From Rhizomys pruinosus (taxonomy: Eukaryota; Chordata; Mammalia; Rodentia; Spalacidae), in the NCBI GenBank assembly GCA_009823505.1, contig VZQC01006876.1, positions 5,258,202 to 5,322,201 on the forward strand: a stretch of 64,000 bases of DNA, written 5' to 3'. Under the pieces are notes generated by a model. It was not told where the DNA came from. It ran no database searches and saw only the letters and a list, made by a program, of their open reading frames with translations. Positions 32,906 to 43,753 of the stretch are shown piece after piece. How positions within the stretch are numbered: position 1 is the stretch's first letter; each line of letters begins with the position of its first letter. The position numbers and the translations under genes are program-made.

Positions 32906-35821
32906 CTAGCATCCACATATGAGAGATACCATTTGTCGTTTGTTTTTCTGGGACTGTGTTACTTCACTTAACATGATGTCTTCTAGCTCCATCCATTTAC
33001 CTGCAAAGTTCATGATGTTGTCTTTCTTTACTGCTGCATAGAATTCCATTGTGTACATGTACCACATTTTCTCTATCCACTCGTCAGTTGAGGGGCATTT
33101 GGGTTGATTCCAGTTTTTTGCTATTGTGAACAGAGCGGCAATAAATATAGCTGTGCATGTATCTCTGCAGTAAGATGAGTCTTGTGGGTATATACCCAGG
33201 AGTGGTATGACTGGGTCAAATGGCAGGATCATTTTGAGTCTTCTAAGGGTTCTCCACACTGTTTTCCATAGTGGCTGCACAAGTTTACATTCCCACCAGC
33301 AATGGATGAGTGTTCCCCTTTCCCCACACCCTCTCCAGCACTTGGCATCATTTGTTTTCTTGATCCTAGCCAGTCTTACTGGAGTAAGGTGGTATCTTAA
33401 GGTGGTTTTAATTTGCATTTCCTTAATTATTAGTGATGTTGAACACTTCTTAAGGTGTTTCTCAGCCATCTCTAATTCCTCCTCTGTGAAGTCTCTGTTC
33501 AGATCTTTGCTCCATCTTCTGAGTGATTCATTTGTTTTCTTTCTTCTTTGTTTTTTGAGTAGCTTGTATACTCTGGAGATTAATGCTTTGTCAGATGTAT
33601 CTGCTGTGAAGGTTTCCTCCCATTCTGTGGGTTTTCTCTTCACTTCCTTTATTGTTTCCTTTGATGTACAGAAGCTTTTGAGTTTAATGAGGTCCCATTT
33701 GTCAATTGATGACCTTACTTCTTGTGCAGCTGCTGTCTGATTTAAGAAGTCTTTTCCTACACCTACGTCTTGTAGTCTGCTGCCAAGTTTCTCTTCTATC
33801 ACCTCCAGAGTTTTGGATTTCACGTTGAGGTCTTTGATCCATTTGGAATTGACTTTTGTACAGGGTGAGAGGTAGGGGTTTAATTTCATTCTTCTACAGG
33901 TGGTGATCCAGTTTTGCCAACACCACTTGTTGAAGATGCTGTCTTTCCTCCAATGTGTCTTCTTGGCCTCCTTATCAAATATGAGATGGCTGAAATTGTA
34001 TGTGCTCAGGTTTGGATCTTCAATTTTGTTCCATTGGTCAACTGGTCTGTTTTTGTGCCAGTACCAAGCTGTTTTTATGACTATAGCCCTGTAGTATAGT
34101 TTGATGTCTGGTATAGCGATCCCCCCTGTATTGCTCTTTTCGCCCAGAGTTGCTTTGGCTATTCGGGGTCTTTTGTTTTTCCAAATGAAATTGAGGATTC
34201 TTTTTTCCAAACCTGTGAAGAAGCTCTTGGGGATTTTGATTGGGATTGCATTAAATCTGTATACAAGTTTAGGTAGAATGGACATTTTTACTATATTTAT
34301 TTTCCCAATCCATGAGCATGGGAGGTTTGTCCATCTTCTGATGTCTTCCTCAATTTCCTTTTTCAGGGGTTTAAAATTTTTGTTGTAGAGATCCTTGGTG
34401 TCTTTGGTTAGGTTTGTTCCTAGGTATTTTATTGTTTTTGAGGCTATTGTGAGTGGGAAGGTCTCCTTGTAGTCCTTCTTCAGTTGCTTGTTGTTGGTGT
34501 AAAGAAAGGCTACTGATTTTTCTAGATTTATTTTGTATCCTGCCACTTTACCAAAGCTCTTAATCATTTCTAGGAGTTTTCTGGTGGAGTTCTTAGCATC
34601 CCTTAGGTAGACAATCATATCATCAGCAAAAAGGGATAGCTTGATTTCCTCTTTTCCAATTAGAACTCCTTTAATTTCCTTTTCTTGCCTTATTGCCCTT
34701 GCAAGGGTTTCCAGCACTATATTGAAGAGGAGTGGTGACAGGGGGCAGCCTTGCCGAGTTCCTACCTTCAAGGGGAATGCTTCTGTCATTTCCCCATTTA
34801 GGATGATATTGGCTGTGGGTTTCCTGTATATGGCTTTGATTACATTGAGGAATGATCCCTCTAGGCCAATTCCCTCCAGGACTTTAAACATGAAAGGATG
34901 CTGGATTTTGTCAAAGGCTTTCTCCGCATCAATTGAAATGATGGTGTGGTTTTTGTCCTTCAGTCCATTGATATGTTTGATGATGTTTATTGATTTTCGT
35001 ATGTTGAACCATCCCTGCATCTCTGGTATGAATCCAACTTGGTCATGGTGGATGATTTTCTTGATGTGAGTCTGTATGCGATTTGCCAGAATCCTGTTTA
35101 GAATTTTGGCATCTGTGTTCATTAGGGAGATGGGTCTATAGTTCTCCTTTTTGGTTGTATCTTTCCCTGGTTTTGGTAGTAGCGTAATGCTGGCCTCATA
35201 GAAGGATTCTGGGAGAAGTCCCTCCGTTTGTATCCTTCTAAACAATTTAAGTAGTAATGGTTGTATGTCTTTTCGAAATATTTTATAAAATTCTGCCGTG
35301 AAACCATCCGGGCCTGGGCATTTTTTGGTTGGGAGGCTACTTATTACATCTTCGATTTCTTCCTGTACTATTGGTCTGTTTAGGCTGTCAATCTCTTCTT
35401 GGTTGAGCTTTGGTGATTCCCAGGATTTCAGATATTCATCCATTTCTTCTAGGTTTTCAAACTTAGTAGAGTATAAGTTTTTGAAGTAGTCCCGTATGAT
35501 TGTCTGGATTTTTTCATTGTCTGTTGTGATGTTTCCCCTTTCATCACTGATTCTGTTGATTTGGAGTTGTTCCCTCTTTCTTTTGGTTAACTGGGCTAGA
35601 GGTCTGTCTATCTTGTTTATTCTCTCAAAGAACCAGCTTTTGGATTCATTGATTTTTTGTATGGTTTTCTTTGTTTCTATTTCATTGATCTCTGCTCTGA
35701 TTTTTGTTATTTCTTCTTGTCTGCTGCGTTTAGGGTTCATTTGTTGTTGTCTCTCAAGTATTTTTAGCTGGAGTGTTAGATCATTCACTTGTGCTTTTTT
35801 CTGTTTTTTTAATGTAGGCAC
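32906..35821 (-). pseudogene. L1-E ORF2, 5'-truncated but open for about 970 codons
   Basis: The frame corresponds to roughly residues 308-1278 of a full ORF2p, missing the endonuclease. It keeps the reverse transcriptase motifs [34 protein letters not shown] and the catalytic [14 protein letters not shown]. The C-terminal cysteine cluster [18 protein letters not shown] (C-x3-C-x7-H-x4-C) is also intact, and the natural TAG lies at 32906-32908. The apparent N-terminal methionine (MPTLKKQKK) is an out-of-frame reading after a single-base change near 35800, not a real start. It lies in the inverted segment, so the element's own 3' end is on the other strand. Lack of stops over 2.9 kb points to a recent source and insertion. 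Confidence 0.93.
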
Positions 35822-35931
35822 TTAGAGCTATAAACTATCCTCTTAGGACTGTTTTTAAAGTGTCCCATAAGTTTTTACCAACCAAACATCTGTGTCTATA
35901 CCAAAGTAACCTACCATAACAATTAGTACTC

Positions 35932-36065
35932 TTTAAATACCTATATATCTAACTGCGTGTGCTTCATTAGTAGGATTGAAAGGCTATATATTATACTGTT
36001 TAAATACCTATATATCTAATTGCATGTGCTTCATTAGTAGGATCAAAAGGTTATGCCTGGATAAG
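35932..36065. repeat. 67-bp tandem duplication in L1-E 3' UTR
   Basis: 35932-35998 is repeated from 35999 (tttaaatacctatatatct...). The equivalent duplication, 63 bp long, is present in L1-F but not in L1-A, G, H, C or D. Confidence 0.9.
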
Positions 36066-36640
36066 CTGGCAGCCCATGAAAGAAAACAGCCAGAATGGAC
36101 TAAAGACCAAGACAACGGCTCCAGAGAAAGTAGACTGTTTTGCTTCTCATCCACCTGTGCCCCTTTCCTAAGCCTAGGGAACAATCTGCGGAAGAGGGGG
36201 CAGGGTAGAATGTAAGGGCTCTGATTGTGGTGAATGTTGAAACTACAACAATATAGACTAGACACTCATTTGATCAACTTGATTGAACATACAAGCCCCC
36301 CCTTGCTGGATGGTGGGACCCATGAGCTGTGTGGGTTTGGGCACAACTGCTTGTAAATTGTAAAAAACATCCTCCAAATACATGAAGGATGTTTGTACTC
36401 ACAAATTATCATTTATTTTTAAAAAAATAAAAACAAAACAAAACAAAAAAGCAGAGAAAGATGCAGAAAAGTTACGGCAGAATGCATGATCTGGGATGGG
36501 TAGGGGTGGTGTAGGGGGGAAGGGAAAGGGATATATGCCTGAACTGAATTGGAAAATGATGTATGAAATACACAAAGCATCAATAATAAAAAATAAAAAT
36601 AAATAAAAAATAAATAAAAAATTAAAAATTTACGGTGTTA

Positions 36641-37390
36641 GGTAAAATTCCCCATGACCACAAGACATATGTTTCTTTTTTATTGGTCAAACACCTATTC
36701 ATATTTTTCAAACATATTTGGGTTATTCATCTTCTCATTGAGTTGTGGGTGGGGTTTTTTTTGTACATTTTAATTTAACATGTTTCAGCAGGCTTATGCT
36801 TCCCAAATATTTTCTCCCAATCTTTTCCTTTCCCTGAGCAGTTGTTTTAAACTTTTTATAATATAAACATGCCCATTCATGAGGAAGATTCATTTTGAGA
36901 AACATATATTTAGGTGATTTAATCATAAAGCAAAGGAGGAAATACATTTATACCTATCTAGTTGCAAGATAGTCCCTACTGGAAACCTTCATTGTCCGTA
37001 ATAACTTTTAATTTTCTTCAAGGATTCAACAACAATTTGGTTCTGACCAAATTCCTTTAACAATGTATTGAACACTGAAACACTCACTAAACAGAACATG
37101 AGGATATAGCTAGCTTAAGAGAAGATGATGCAACATGCAGTGTGTGAAGCTACTGTTGACATTGAACTTCAGGCAGGTCTTTTAAAGTTCTAATATACTT
37201 GTAAAAATATATAAAATTTTAACCAGATCATTCTGGAATAATGATGAAATATTGGTAAACTTATATCTGGTAAGTTAATAATTTAATATCCTTGCCAAGT
37301 ATTATGTATACTACATAATTTTTCATGGTACATTTCACCCTCCCAGGAGTTTGGTGTGTCCATACCAGCATCACCAGAGACATATGAATA
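36641..37390. other. No gene seen
   Basis: Unique AT-rich sequence between two L1 insertions. Confidence 0.5.
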
Positions 37391-37398
37391 GAGAAAAA

Positions 37399-38740
37399 CA
37401 GTTTTACCATTTTTTAAAGAGATTACCTCTATAATAGTTGTCTCCAATTTACAGTTGGAGAGCGACCTCATCATCATCATATTTCTCTTATAATCAGTAA
37501 AACTGCCTTCTTTAATTGACTAATAGACATAAAAACTGTGAAAAGGATTATTCTCTGTTCAGAACCAAATATACTACTAAAGTCCTTAAGCTATGCACTT
37601 AAGCACAATATATTAATACAGGAGCTCTGACATCAGCAATGGATTATTCTACCAGGGAGATGTTGGCCAGGGTATCCAAGGCCCCACAAAAAGGAAAGGC
37701 TCCTTGCCTCTAAACTTGGATACCTGCAAGAAGAGAGGTGATAAGGCCCTCCTGCCAAAGACCTGATGTTAACATGGGAAAGATTGTATTGAGACCACAC
37801 ATGCAAGTGTACAGATGGCCTCTGGAATACCAGAGAGTGTTACCAAAGGCCACTCAACCAATAAAGCAAATATGGGTCTCCTTGAGTAAAGCAAGACTCC
37901 ACCGTCAGCACCAGCTACACCTCACCTGCCTGGAAATACTGTGCAGCAGAGGCAGCCATATGCCTGTATATCCCAAACCTAATTGGCCATTGGCTCTCTC
38001 CTTGGAGAAATAACCCATGGCTGATGTCACAAGCTTACATCCTCTACAGGTTAGGAGATGTTATAAGCCACAGTAAGACCCTGTCATATTTAACAGGAAA
38101 AAATATAATTCATGGCTTAACATATCATCCAAACATATGTGTCTATACCAAAGTAACCTACCATAACTATTAGTGCTGTTTAAATACCTATATATCTAAT
38201 TGCTTGTGCTTCATTAGTATAATCGAAAGGTTATTCCTGGACAAACTGTCAGCCCATGAAAGGAAACAGCCAGAATTGACCAGAGTCCAAGACAACAGCT
38301 CCAGAGAGAGTGGACTCTTTTGCTTCTCATCCACCTGAGCCCCTTTTCTAAGCCTAGGGAACAATCTGCGGAAGAGGGGGCATGGTAGAATGTAAGGGCT
38401 GTGATTGGGGTGAATGGTGAAACTACAGCAATGTAGTCTGGACACTAATTCGATCAAATTGATTGAACATACAACCCCTCACCCCCCCTGGATGGTGGGG
38501 CTGTGGGGGTTTGGGCACAACAGCCTGCAAATTGGTTTCATATGAAGTATGCTTGTATTCATGGATTATCACTTATAACTAAAAAAAATGAAAAAAAAAA
38601 CTGAGAAAGATGCAGGACAGTTATGGCAAAATGCATGATCTGGGATAGGGTGGGGGTGGTGGGGAAGGGAAAGGGAAATATGCCTGAAATGAATTGGAAA
38701 ATTATGTATGAAATACACAAAGCATCAATTAAAAAAAAAA
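37399..38740 (+). mobile_element. L1-G: 5'-truncated, 5'-inverted L1 tail
   Basis: About 37399-37488 is 3'-UTR sequence in reverse orientation (cagttttaccatt...atcatatttctc). From about 37492 the distal 3' UTR runs forward (cagtaaaactgccttctttaattgac) to the terminal CACAAAGCATCAATT and an A run at 38730-38740. The two parts overlap by a few bases of L1 sequence. Flanks agagaaaaaca (about 37390) and agagaaaaca (about 38746) may be a decayed TSD of about 10 bases. Confidence 0.85.
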
Positions 38741-38756
38741 GGAAAAGAGAAAACAA

Positions 38757-39842
38757 CATTGTTTGCTAGATCATTTTTCAGTGCATTGTTTCTTTATAGG
38801 GATATCATCACATATATGCTCATGTTTCTGAGGCACATGACTAGGCACAAATATTCATTCCCATTACAACTATCATGCTCAGGAAAATTCACTTCCAGTT
38901 TGTGAAAATCTACAATCAGTTAAATTACCAACATTTACAACGTTAGTGCACTGACATACTTACTTTCATCTCCACTAGTGATCTTGAGTTCAGAAGTCAG
39001 CAGACTCCTGGAATTTACTTCTGTACGTCTGTTTTCATTCTTACCTCATGAAGTTGTCTTAAAAAATCTATATCCATCATTCATGTCTCTCCATTCTTCT
39101 AATTTTTCTTATCTAATCAGCTGACTCCCTTTGAAATCAAAGTGTGTCATTTCTTGCCTATTTACTTTTTAAAAAGTGCTGTAACAAGTAACTTGTTAGA
39201 ATTGAGTGATGAACGAATCTACGGGTATAAAAATAATTATGAGTTATTTTAATATTAAGTGATTTTTGCAAAATGATAATAGTAAGTTGTTCCCTATGGC
39301 CGGTGACCAGCCTACTTACATATTCATGGCCCTGATAGCACAATCAGTAATGGACTATCAATAGATACAATAGATAGATACAATTAGATGGAGAATGGAT
39401 ACTCTTATATCATGTCACTATTGCAACACTAAGCATATTTTTCAAAGTGAGATGTTATGATAGATTACAGGCTTCAGAGCTAGCTAAATTTGATGTGACT
39501 TGTGACCAGACTCTAAAGGAGTGAGAGGCACCCAAAACCACTTTGGAAACACATAGTCAATTCAACAGAACTTTATAAAATTAAAAAAAGATAACTAGCA
39601 ATACTAATAATAGAGGACTTGAAATTGGTAGGTGTGCAAATGAAGAGTAATCAGAAAAAATTGGGTCAAATTCTCAATTAAATAATATTAAAATTTTTAG
39701 AAACTAAATAAAACTTCCTTTATTATAACTTCTTTTATATAAAGCCACCTACATTTTATTGCATTATAACATTATAACATTTACTTTGTGATTATTTTCA
39801 TGCCGTTTGTCTCAAAAGACATATATTTCCTTTCATCTTCGT
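38757..39842. other. No gene seen
   Basis: Unique AT-rich sequence. Confidence 0.5.
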
Positions 39843-39985
39843 TTTTTTTTTTTTTTTAAGAAAGGGTTTCCCTATTACCCCAGCTAGCCTGCAACTCTAT
39901 GTAGACCAGGCCGGCCTTGCTGTCACAGAGATCCACTTGCCTTTGTCACCAGAGTACTTGGATTAAAGGATTGAGCCACTATATT
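39843..39985 (-). mobile_element. Old B1 SINE
   Basis: Antisense B1 with a T run (39843-39858) followed by AAGGGTTTCCCTATTACCCCAGC...TGTAGACCAGGCCGGCCTTG...GGATTAAAGGATTGAGCCACTA. It is noticeably diverged from the other B1s. Confidence 0.88.
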
Positions 39986-40279
39986 GTCTCATTTTCAATT
40001 TTATACTATTACTATTAATTTTATAATAACTGAAGCATTGTTCCACTTAGTCCCTAGTAAACACTTTGTTTGTTAATTAAATTAATGGACTGTTCTCTGT
40101 TTGATAATTGGACAGTTCCATGAAAATGGGGGAAAGAAAATATTTCAGTGGATTAAGTAGTGACTCACAAAAATTACCAGCATGGAATTGAAAATACTGT
40201 AATCAAATTATTAAATGAATTATTTCATCTTAATTTAACTTAAAAATTGCAATTTATTTATTTCTGCAGGTTGGAGATT

Positions 40280-40420
40280 ATGCATGAGGCTGTCAAAGGG
40301 CATCCTATAGGAGTTAGTAGTGTCCTTCTATCATGTGAGTTGTCCCAGGGATCAAATTCAGGTGATCAGGCTTGGTGGCAGGTGTCTTTACCTGCAAAAA
40401 TATCTTGTCAGCCTGAAGGC
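40280..40420 (-). mobile_element. B3-type SINE fragment
   Basis: The antisense head GGGATCAAATTCAGGTGATCAGGCTTGGTGGCAGGTGTCTTTACCTGC matches the tRNA-related part of B3 as I know it, and weaker similarity extends upstream. The body is truncated. Confidence 0.6.
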
Positions 40421-41149
40421 TGTCTTTATTATAATTCCTTTTCATGCTTCTGTTTTATCTGTGAAAAATGTAATTTCTACTGTATATTGTGTCTAGTAGA
40501 GTTGTCAATAAAATTCAGTATGCAAAGTAAAATGGCATATCAATTATTCAGGCATCTTTCTCTTGCTGCATACTTATTATGGATATCCACAATAAACACA
40601 TAATTATATGAATGGTACTTTTACAGGTGGATATTTGATATTATGTAGTTCCACAAAACTCTTTAGTAGATGTGTGATAAGCAGTCTCAATTCAGTTGTA
40701 AAAAAGTAAACAAATCTCATTGATACCTATAATGTATCACAATCTCGCTGCTTACAATACCATATTCAAATGTAATTTTGTATCTTGTTACTCACATATT
40801 CAATTATAAGTGTTATCTTTGCTGAAAGTTAAGATTCAAATATTCTGTTAGAAAAGAAAAATGCCAAAGTTTGTAGCAACACTGTTTAATAATGTACACA
40901 TTTACTACTGGTGAATAGTTTATCAAATATGGAAGGATTTAGCACAATTAAAATTTGATCTACATAAATCTTACTGAAATTAAATCATAAACGTTTCTTA
41001 TTCTCTTACAACCTACACAAGAAAACACAGGGAAGCAGTATCAGATGTTTTGAAAAGAAATAATTGATCTAATCTTCATGATAATTTTACAGAGTACTTA
41101 CCTCTGAAATTAAAAATAGAACTTACAAATAAATTCAGTTAACAAAAGG

Positions 41150-41295
41150 AAGCTAGGCGTGGTGGTGCTGCCTTTTATCCCAGAACTCTGTAGGCAGGGG
41201 CAGTTGGATCTCTGTGAGTTCAAGGCCAACCTGGTCTACATAGTGAGCTCCAGGCTAGCTCAGACTAAAGAGAGCCCCTATTTTAAAAATACCCC
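41150..41295 (+). mobile_element. B1 SINE
   Basis: Sense B1 from AAGCTAGGCGTGGTGGTGCTGCC to ACTAAAGAGAGCCCCTATTTTAAAAATA, followed by a C- and A-rich tail. Confidence 0.92.
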
Positions 41296-42556
41296 CTCCC
41301 AAAATAAAGAACAACAAGAAAAAAAAGGAAAATGAGACCATTATTTCAAAGAAATTAAAGCATAGGGAAACAAAAAATTACAATGCTACATTGAAACAAC
41401 TAAAACAATACACTGAGAAAAGATGGGATATTTACATAGATTGTTTAATATTCTGCCTTTGTTTTCACTTCTTTACTGCTTGTGATATTTACCAAATTTT
41501 CCCTTTCTATTTACAGACACAAATTAAATTTTCACAAGTGAATTACATATGATTCATCCTTTTACAATATTACAAATGAAATCTACTTGATTACAGTTTC
41601 AAAACAGCTAGTCATTGAATACATACTTCAGAAATTTCTAAAAAATTAGTTATTTACTTCAGTCATAATTATCTACTCCAAGTAAGGTTTAAGGAATTCT
41701 GTAGAAGTGGGGTCAAACATATTCTAAGAACCTGAGAATGGGGTGAAGAGCTGTGACTATTTAACTCATGAACTCACAGCAACTATAGATACTTTCAGAA
41801 GACCTGAACCATATTATGCCATTATCAACTCCAGCATGGATAAGAGATGTAATCGTGAAGCCCTGTTCTTATCTCGTGATTTGGGCAGTTGATGGTTATT
41901 ATTTGTTTCCGTAGAGACATGGTCTCTTTTTCATTGCCCATGCTCCAGTGGTTGGCTCTAAAGCCATACACATCTGAAAATAACTAGTTGGAAGCATTGG
42001 GTTATAAAAAATGAAAATAATATAGGACATGAAATTTATAGAAATGTGTTGGTGGAAGCCTGCAAAAGGGGATTGGAGAGGGGAATTATGGGGTTGATAT
42101 TTTTTAAATGCCCTCTATATGCAAATTCATATGAAAATTTCCGTATAAATACAAAATACTGTCAACAGACTGTTAGACTAATATTATCTCTTCAGATTTT
42201 TTTCATCCCATTAAGCTATTATTTATCTCTGCTCTCCTTGTCTACCCCTCATTTTTCCCGTTTCTTCATTGATAATGCCAATCTACTGCCCCACTTCTCT
42301 TAGGCTCCTTCTTTCACTTTATTCCCCCATTTCCTTTTGTTACCCTCCCTCTCCCTTCCAATTTATATATCCTGATTTTACCCATTCCTCCTTTAGTAAC
42401 ACCTGTAACCTACTAGTCTTCTTTTTCTGGTTCTGCCTTTTCCTTTTGTAGTTAGATTACACTTAATAGATATCCAGACATGTGGACTCTCACCTCCCCC
42501 ACCCCTAAGTTCCCATGGCCCTCAAGAAAGTCTCTCCAAATCACAGTCCAGGGAAG
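41296..42556. other. No gene seen; pyrimidine-rich end
   Basis: Unique sequence. 42230-42440 is C/T-rich but not a simple repeat. Confidence 0.45.
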
Positions 42557-42902
42557 TGTAACAAGATTAATAGGCTTGCCAACAAAATTAATGTAAATAA
42601 CTTACATGCCAAGTAGTGGCTCTCTTCCCCACATGTAAATCCAAAGTCCCAGCAAGGACTAGGGTGACCTCTGCCCCCAGTGACAAAATAGCGAGGGAGA
42701 CTCAGCTCCAGGTACTTGACTTTTATACTGTCCTTGGCTCCTCCCCTGACAAGGCACTGGTAACATTCCAGAGTTTACCTTGTGCTCTTGGTGAGTATCA
42801 TGAACTTGCCCCAACTTGTCCTTATCCCCTCCCTCTATGTAAGTTGGAGGAGTCACTGGATCTCTAAACTTTCCCTTAGAGAGGCAGGAGCCCATAGGCA
42901 TG
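42557..42902 (-). repeat. Possible solo LTR (ERV-type)
   Basis: Read on the minus strand, this GC-richer block starts TGCCTATGGGCTCC and ends CTTGTTACA. It contains a TATA-like GTATAAAAGTC at about 42721-42731, about 130-180 bases from the beginning, as in an LTR U3/R. No polypurine tract, internal region or clear TSD was found, so it may be a solo LTR or another GC-rich fragment. Family not recognised. Confidence 0.35.
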
Positions 42903-43029
42903 AGAAAACCTTCAACTTCAAGTCAGTCTCATTCTGAGGCATCCCCAACTTACACCTTCACTTTCCTGGTTCTTTTTCATTTACCTGGATCCTGCAGTTA
43001 CATCAGGATATGTACATACATATAAGGAT

Positions 43030-43168
43030 TTGATGCCAGGATCCACAAATGAGGGACAGCATATGTCTTCTGTTTTTGAGTCTATGTTCCTTCACTTAGC
43101 ATAACATCTTCTAGTTCCATACATTTACCTGCAAATTTGATGATATCATCTTTCTTTACTGTAGACAC
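43030..43168 (-). pseudogene. L1 ORF2 C-terminal fragment
   Basis: GATGCCAGGATCCACAAATGAGGGACAGCATATGTC and TTCCTTCACTTAGCATAACATCTTCTAGTTCCAT are the antisense end of ORF2, ending in TGATATCATCTTTCTTTACTG. It is a short relic of an older L1. Confidence 0.85.
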
Positions 43169-43753
43169 CATTTAACTGAGACAGCCCTAAATGTGATATC
43201 TGTCTTAACACTCCTGCTTTGAGGCTCAGGGAACCTCACAGAGGAGGAGGCAGAAAGAATCCAGAAGAAATAGGCTGGGTGGTAAGGAGTATTATAAAAT
43301 ACTGTTTTCTGGGCAAGATATGACTATCACAGTCATGATCTCAAAAAAAAGCTGCGGTTACCTGCTCAAGACTTACACTAGATCAAGCCAGTTAAAATTC
43401 TCTCAGACAGGGTAGATAATCTCAAGGCCCCATCCTATATCTAGGAGTTACCTTCTGCTGATCATGGCCAGGGGAAGGAAAAGTATTCTTTATATGGCCA
43501 CTGGAGGGATTACTATGCTCCTTTGGATGTTACAACAGCAATGCACATATGTGTAACACTAACAGGAAGTATCAGGATATCAAAACATCAAGAGCAAGAA
43601 CATCAACATCAAATTCATGAAGACATGAAGTTGGAAGAGGGGTGGGTTAGGGGGTATGGGTAGAGTTGGATGAAGACAAATGGAGGGTACATAGGAGCAT
43701 ACTTCTTTATATATATATTTGAAGTCCTTAAGAACTATGAAAAGTAAAACCCT

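Larger units (their letters stand above)
31286..36623 (+). mobile_element. L1-E: 5'-inverted L1, 4.6 kb inverted segment, 17-bp TSD
   Basis: Bounded by aaaaagttacagtgtta (31269-31285) and aaaaatttacggtgtta (36624-36640), two mismatches. The right part, about 35876-36600, is the distal L1 3' UTR in sense and ends in AAAGCATCAATAATAAAAA plus an A-rich tail. The left part, 31286 to about 35868, is everything upstream in the element (ORF2 and proximal 3' UTR) in the opposite orientation. At the inner boundary the inverted piece ends with GGATTAACA and the sense piece starts with TACCAACCAAAC, which are adjacent in the intact UTR, so nothing was lost. About seven bases (35869-35875) are filler. 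Before inversion the 5' end was already truncated inside ORF2. Confidence 0.93.

Noticed and set aside
35753..35821. Start codon at 35821 for the 971-codon ORF2
   Set aside because: The first residues are read in the wrong frame after a single-base change near 35800. The true frame continues upstream and is truncated by the inversion junction.
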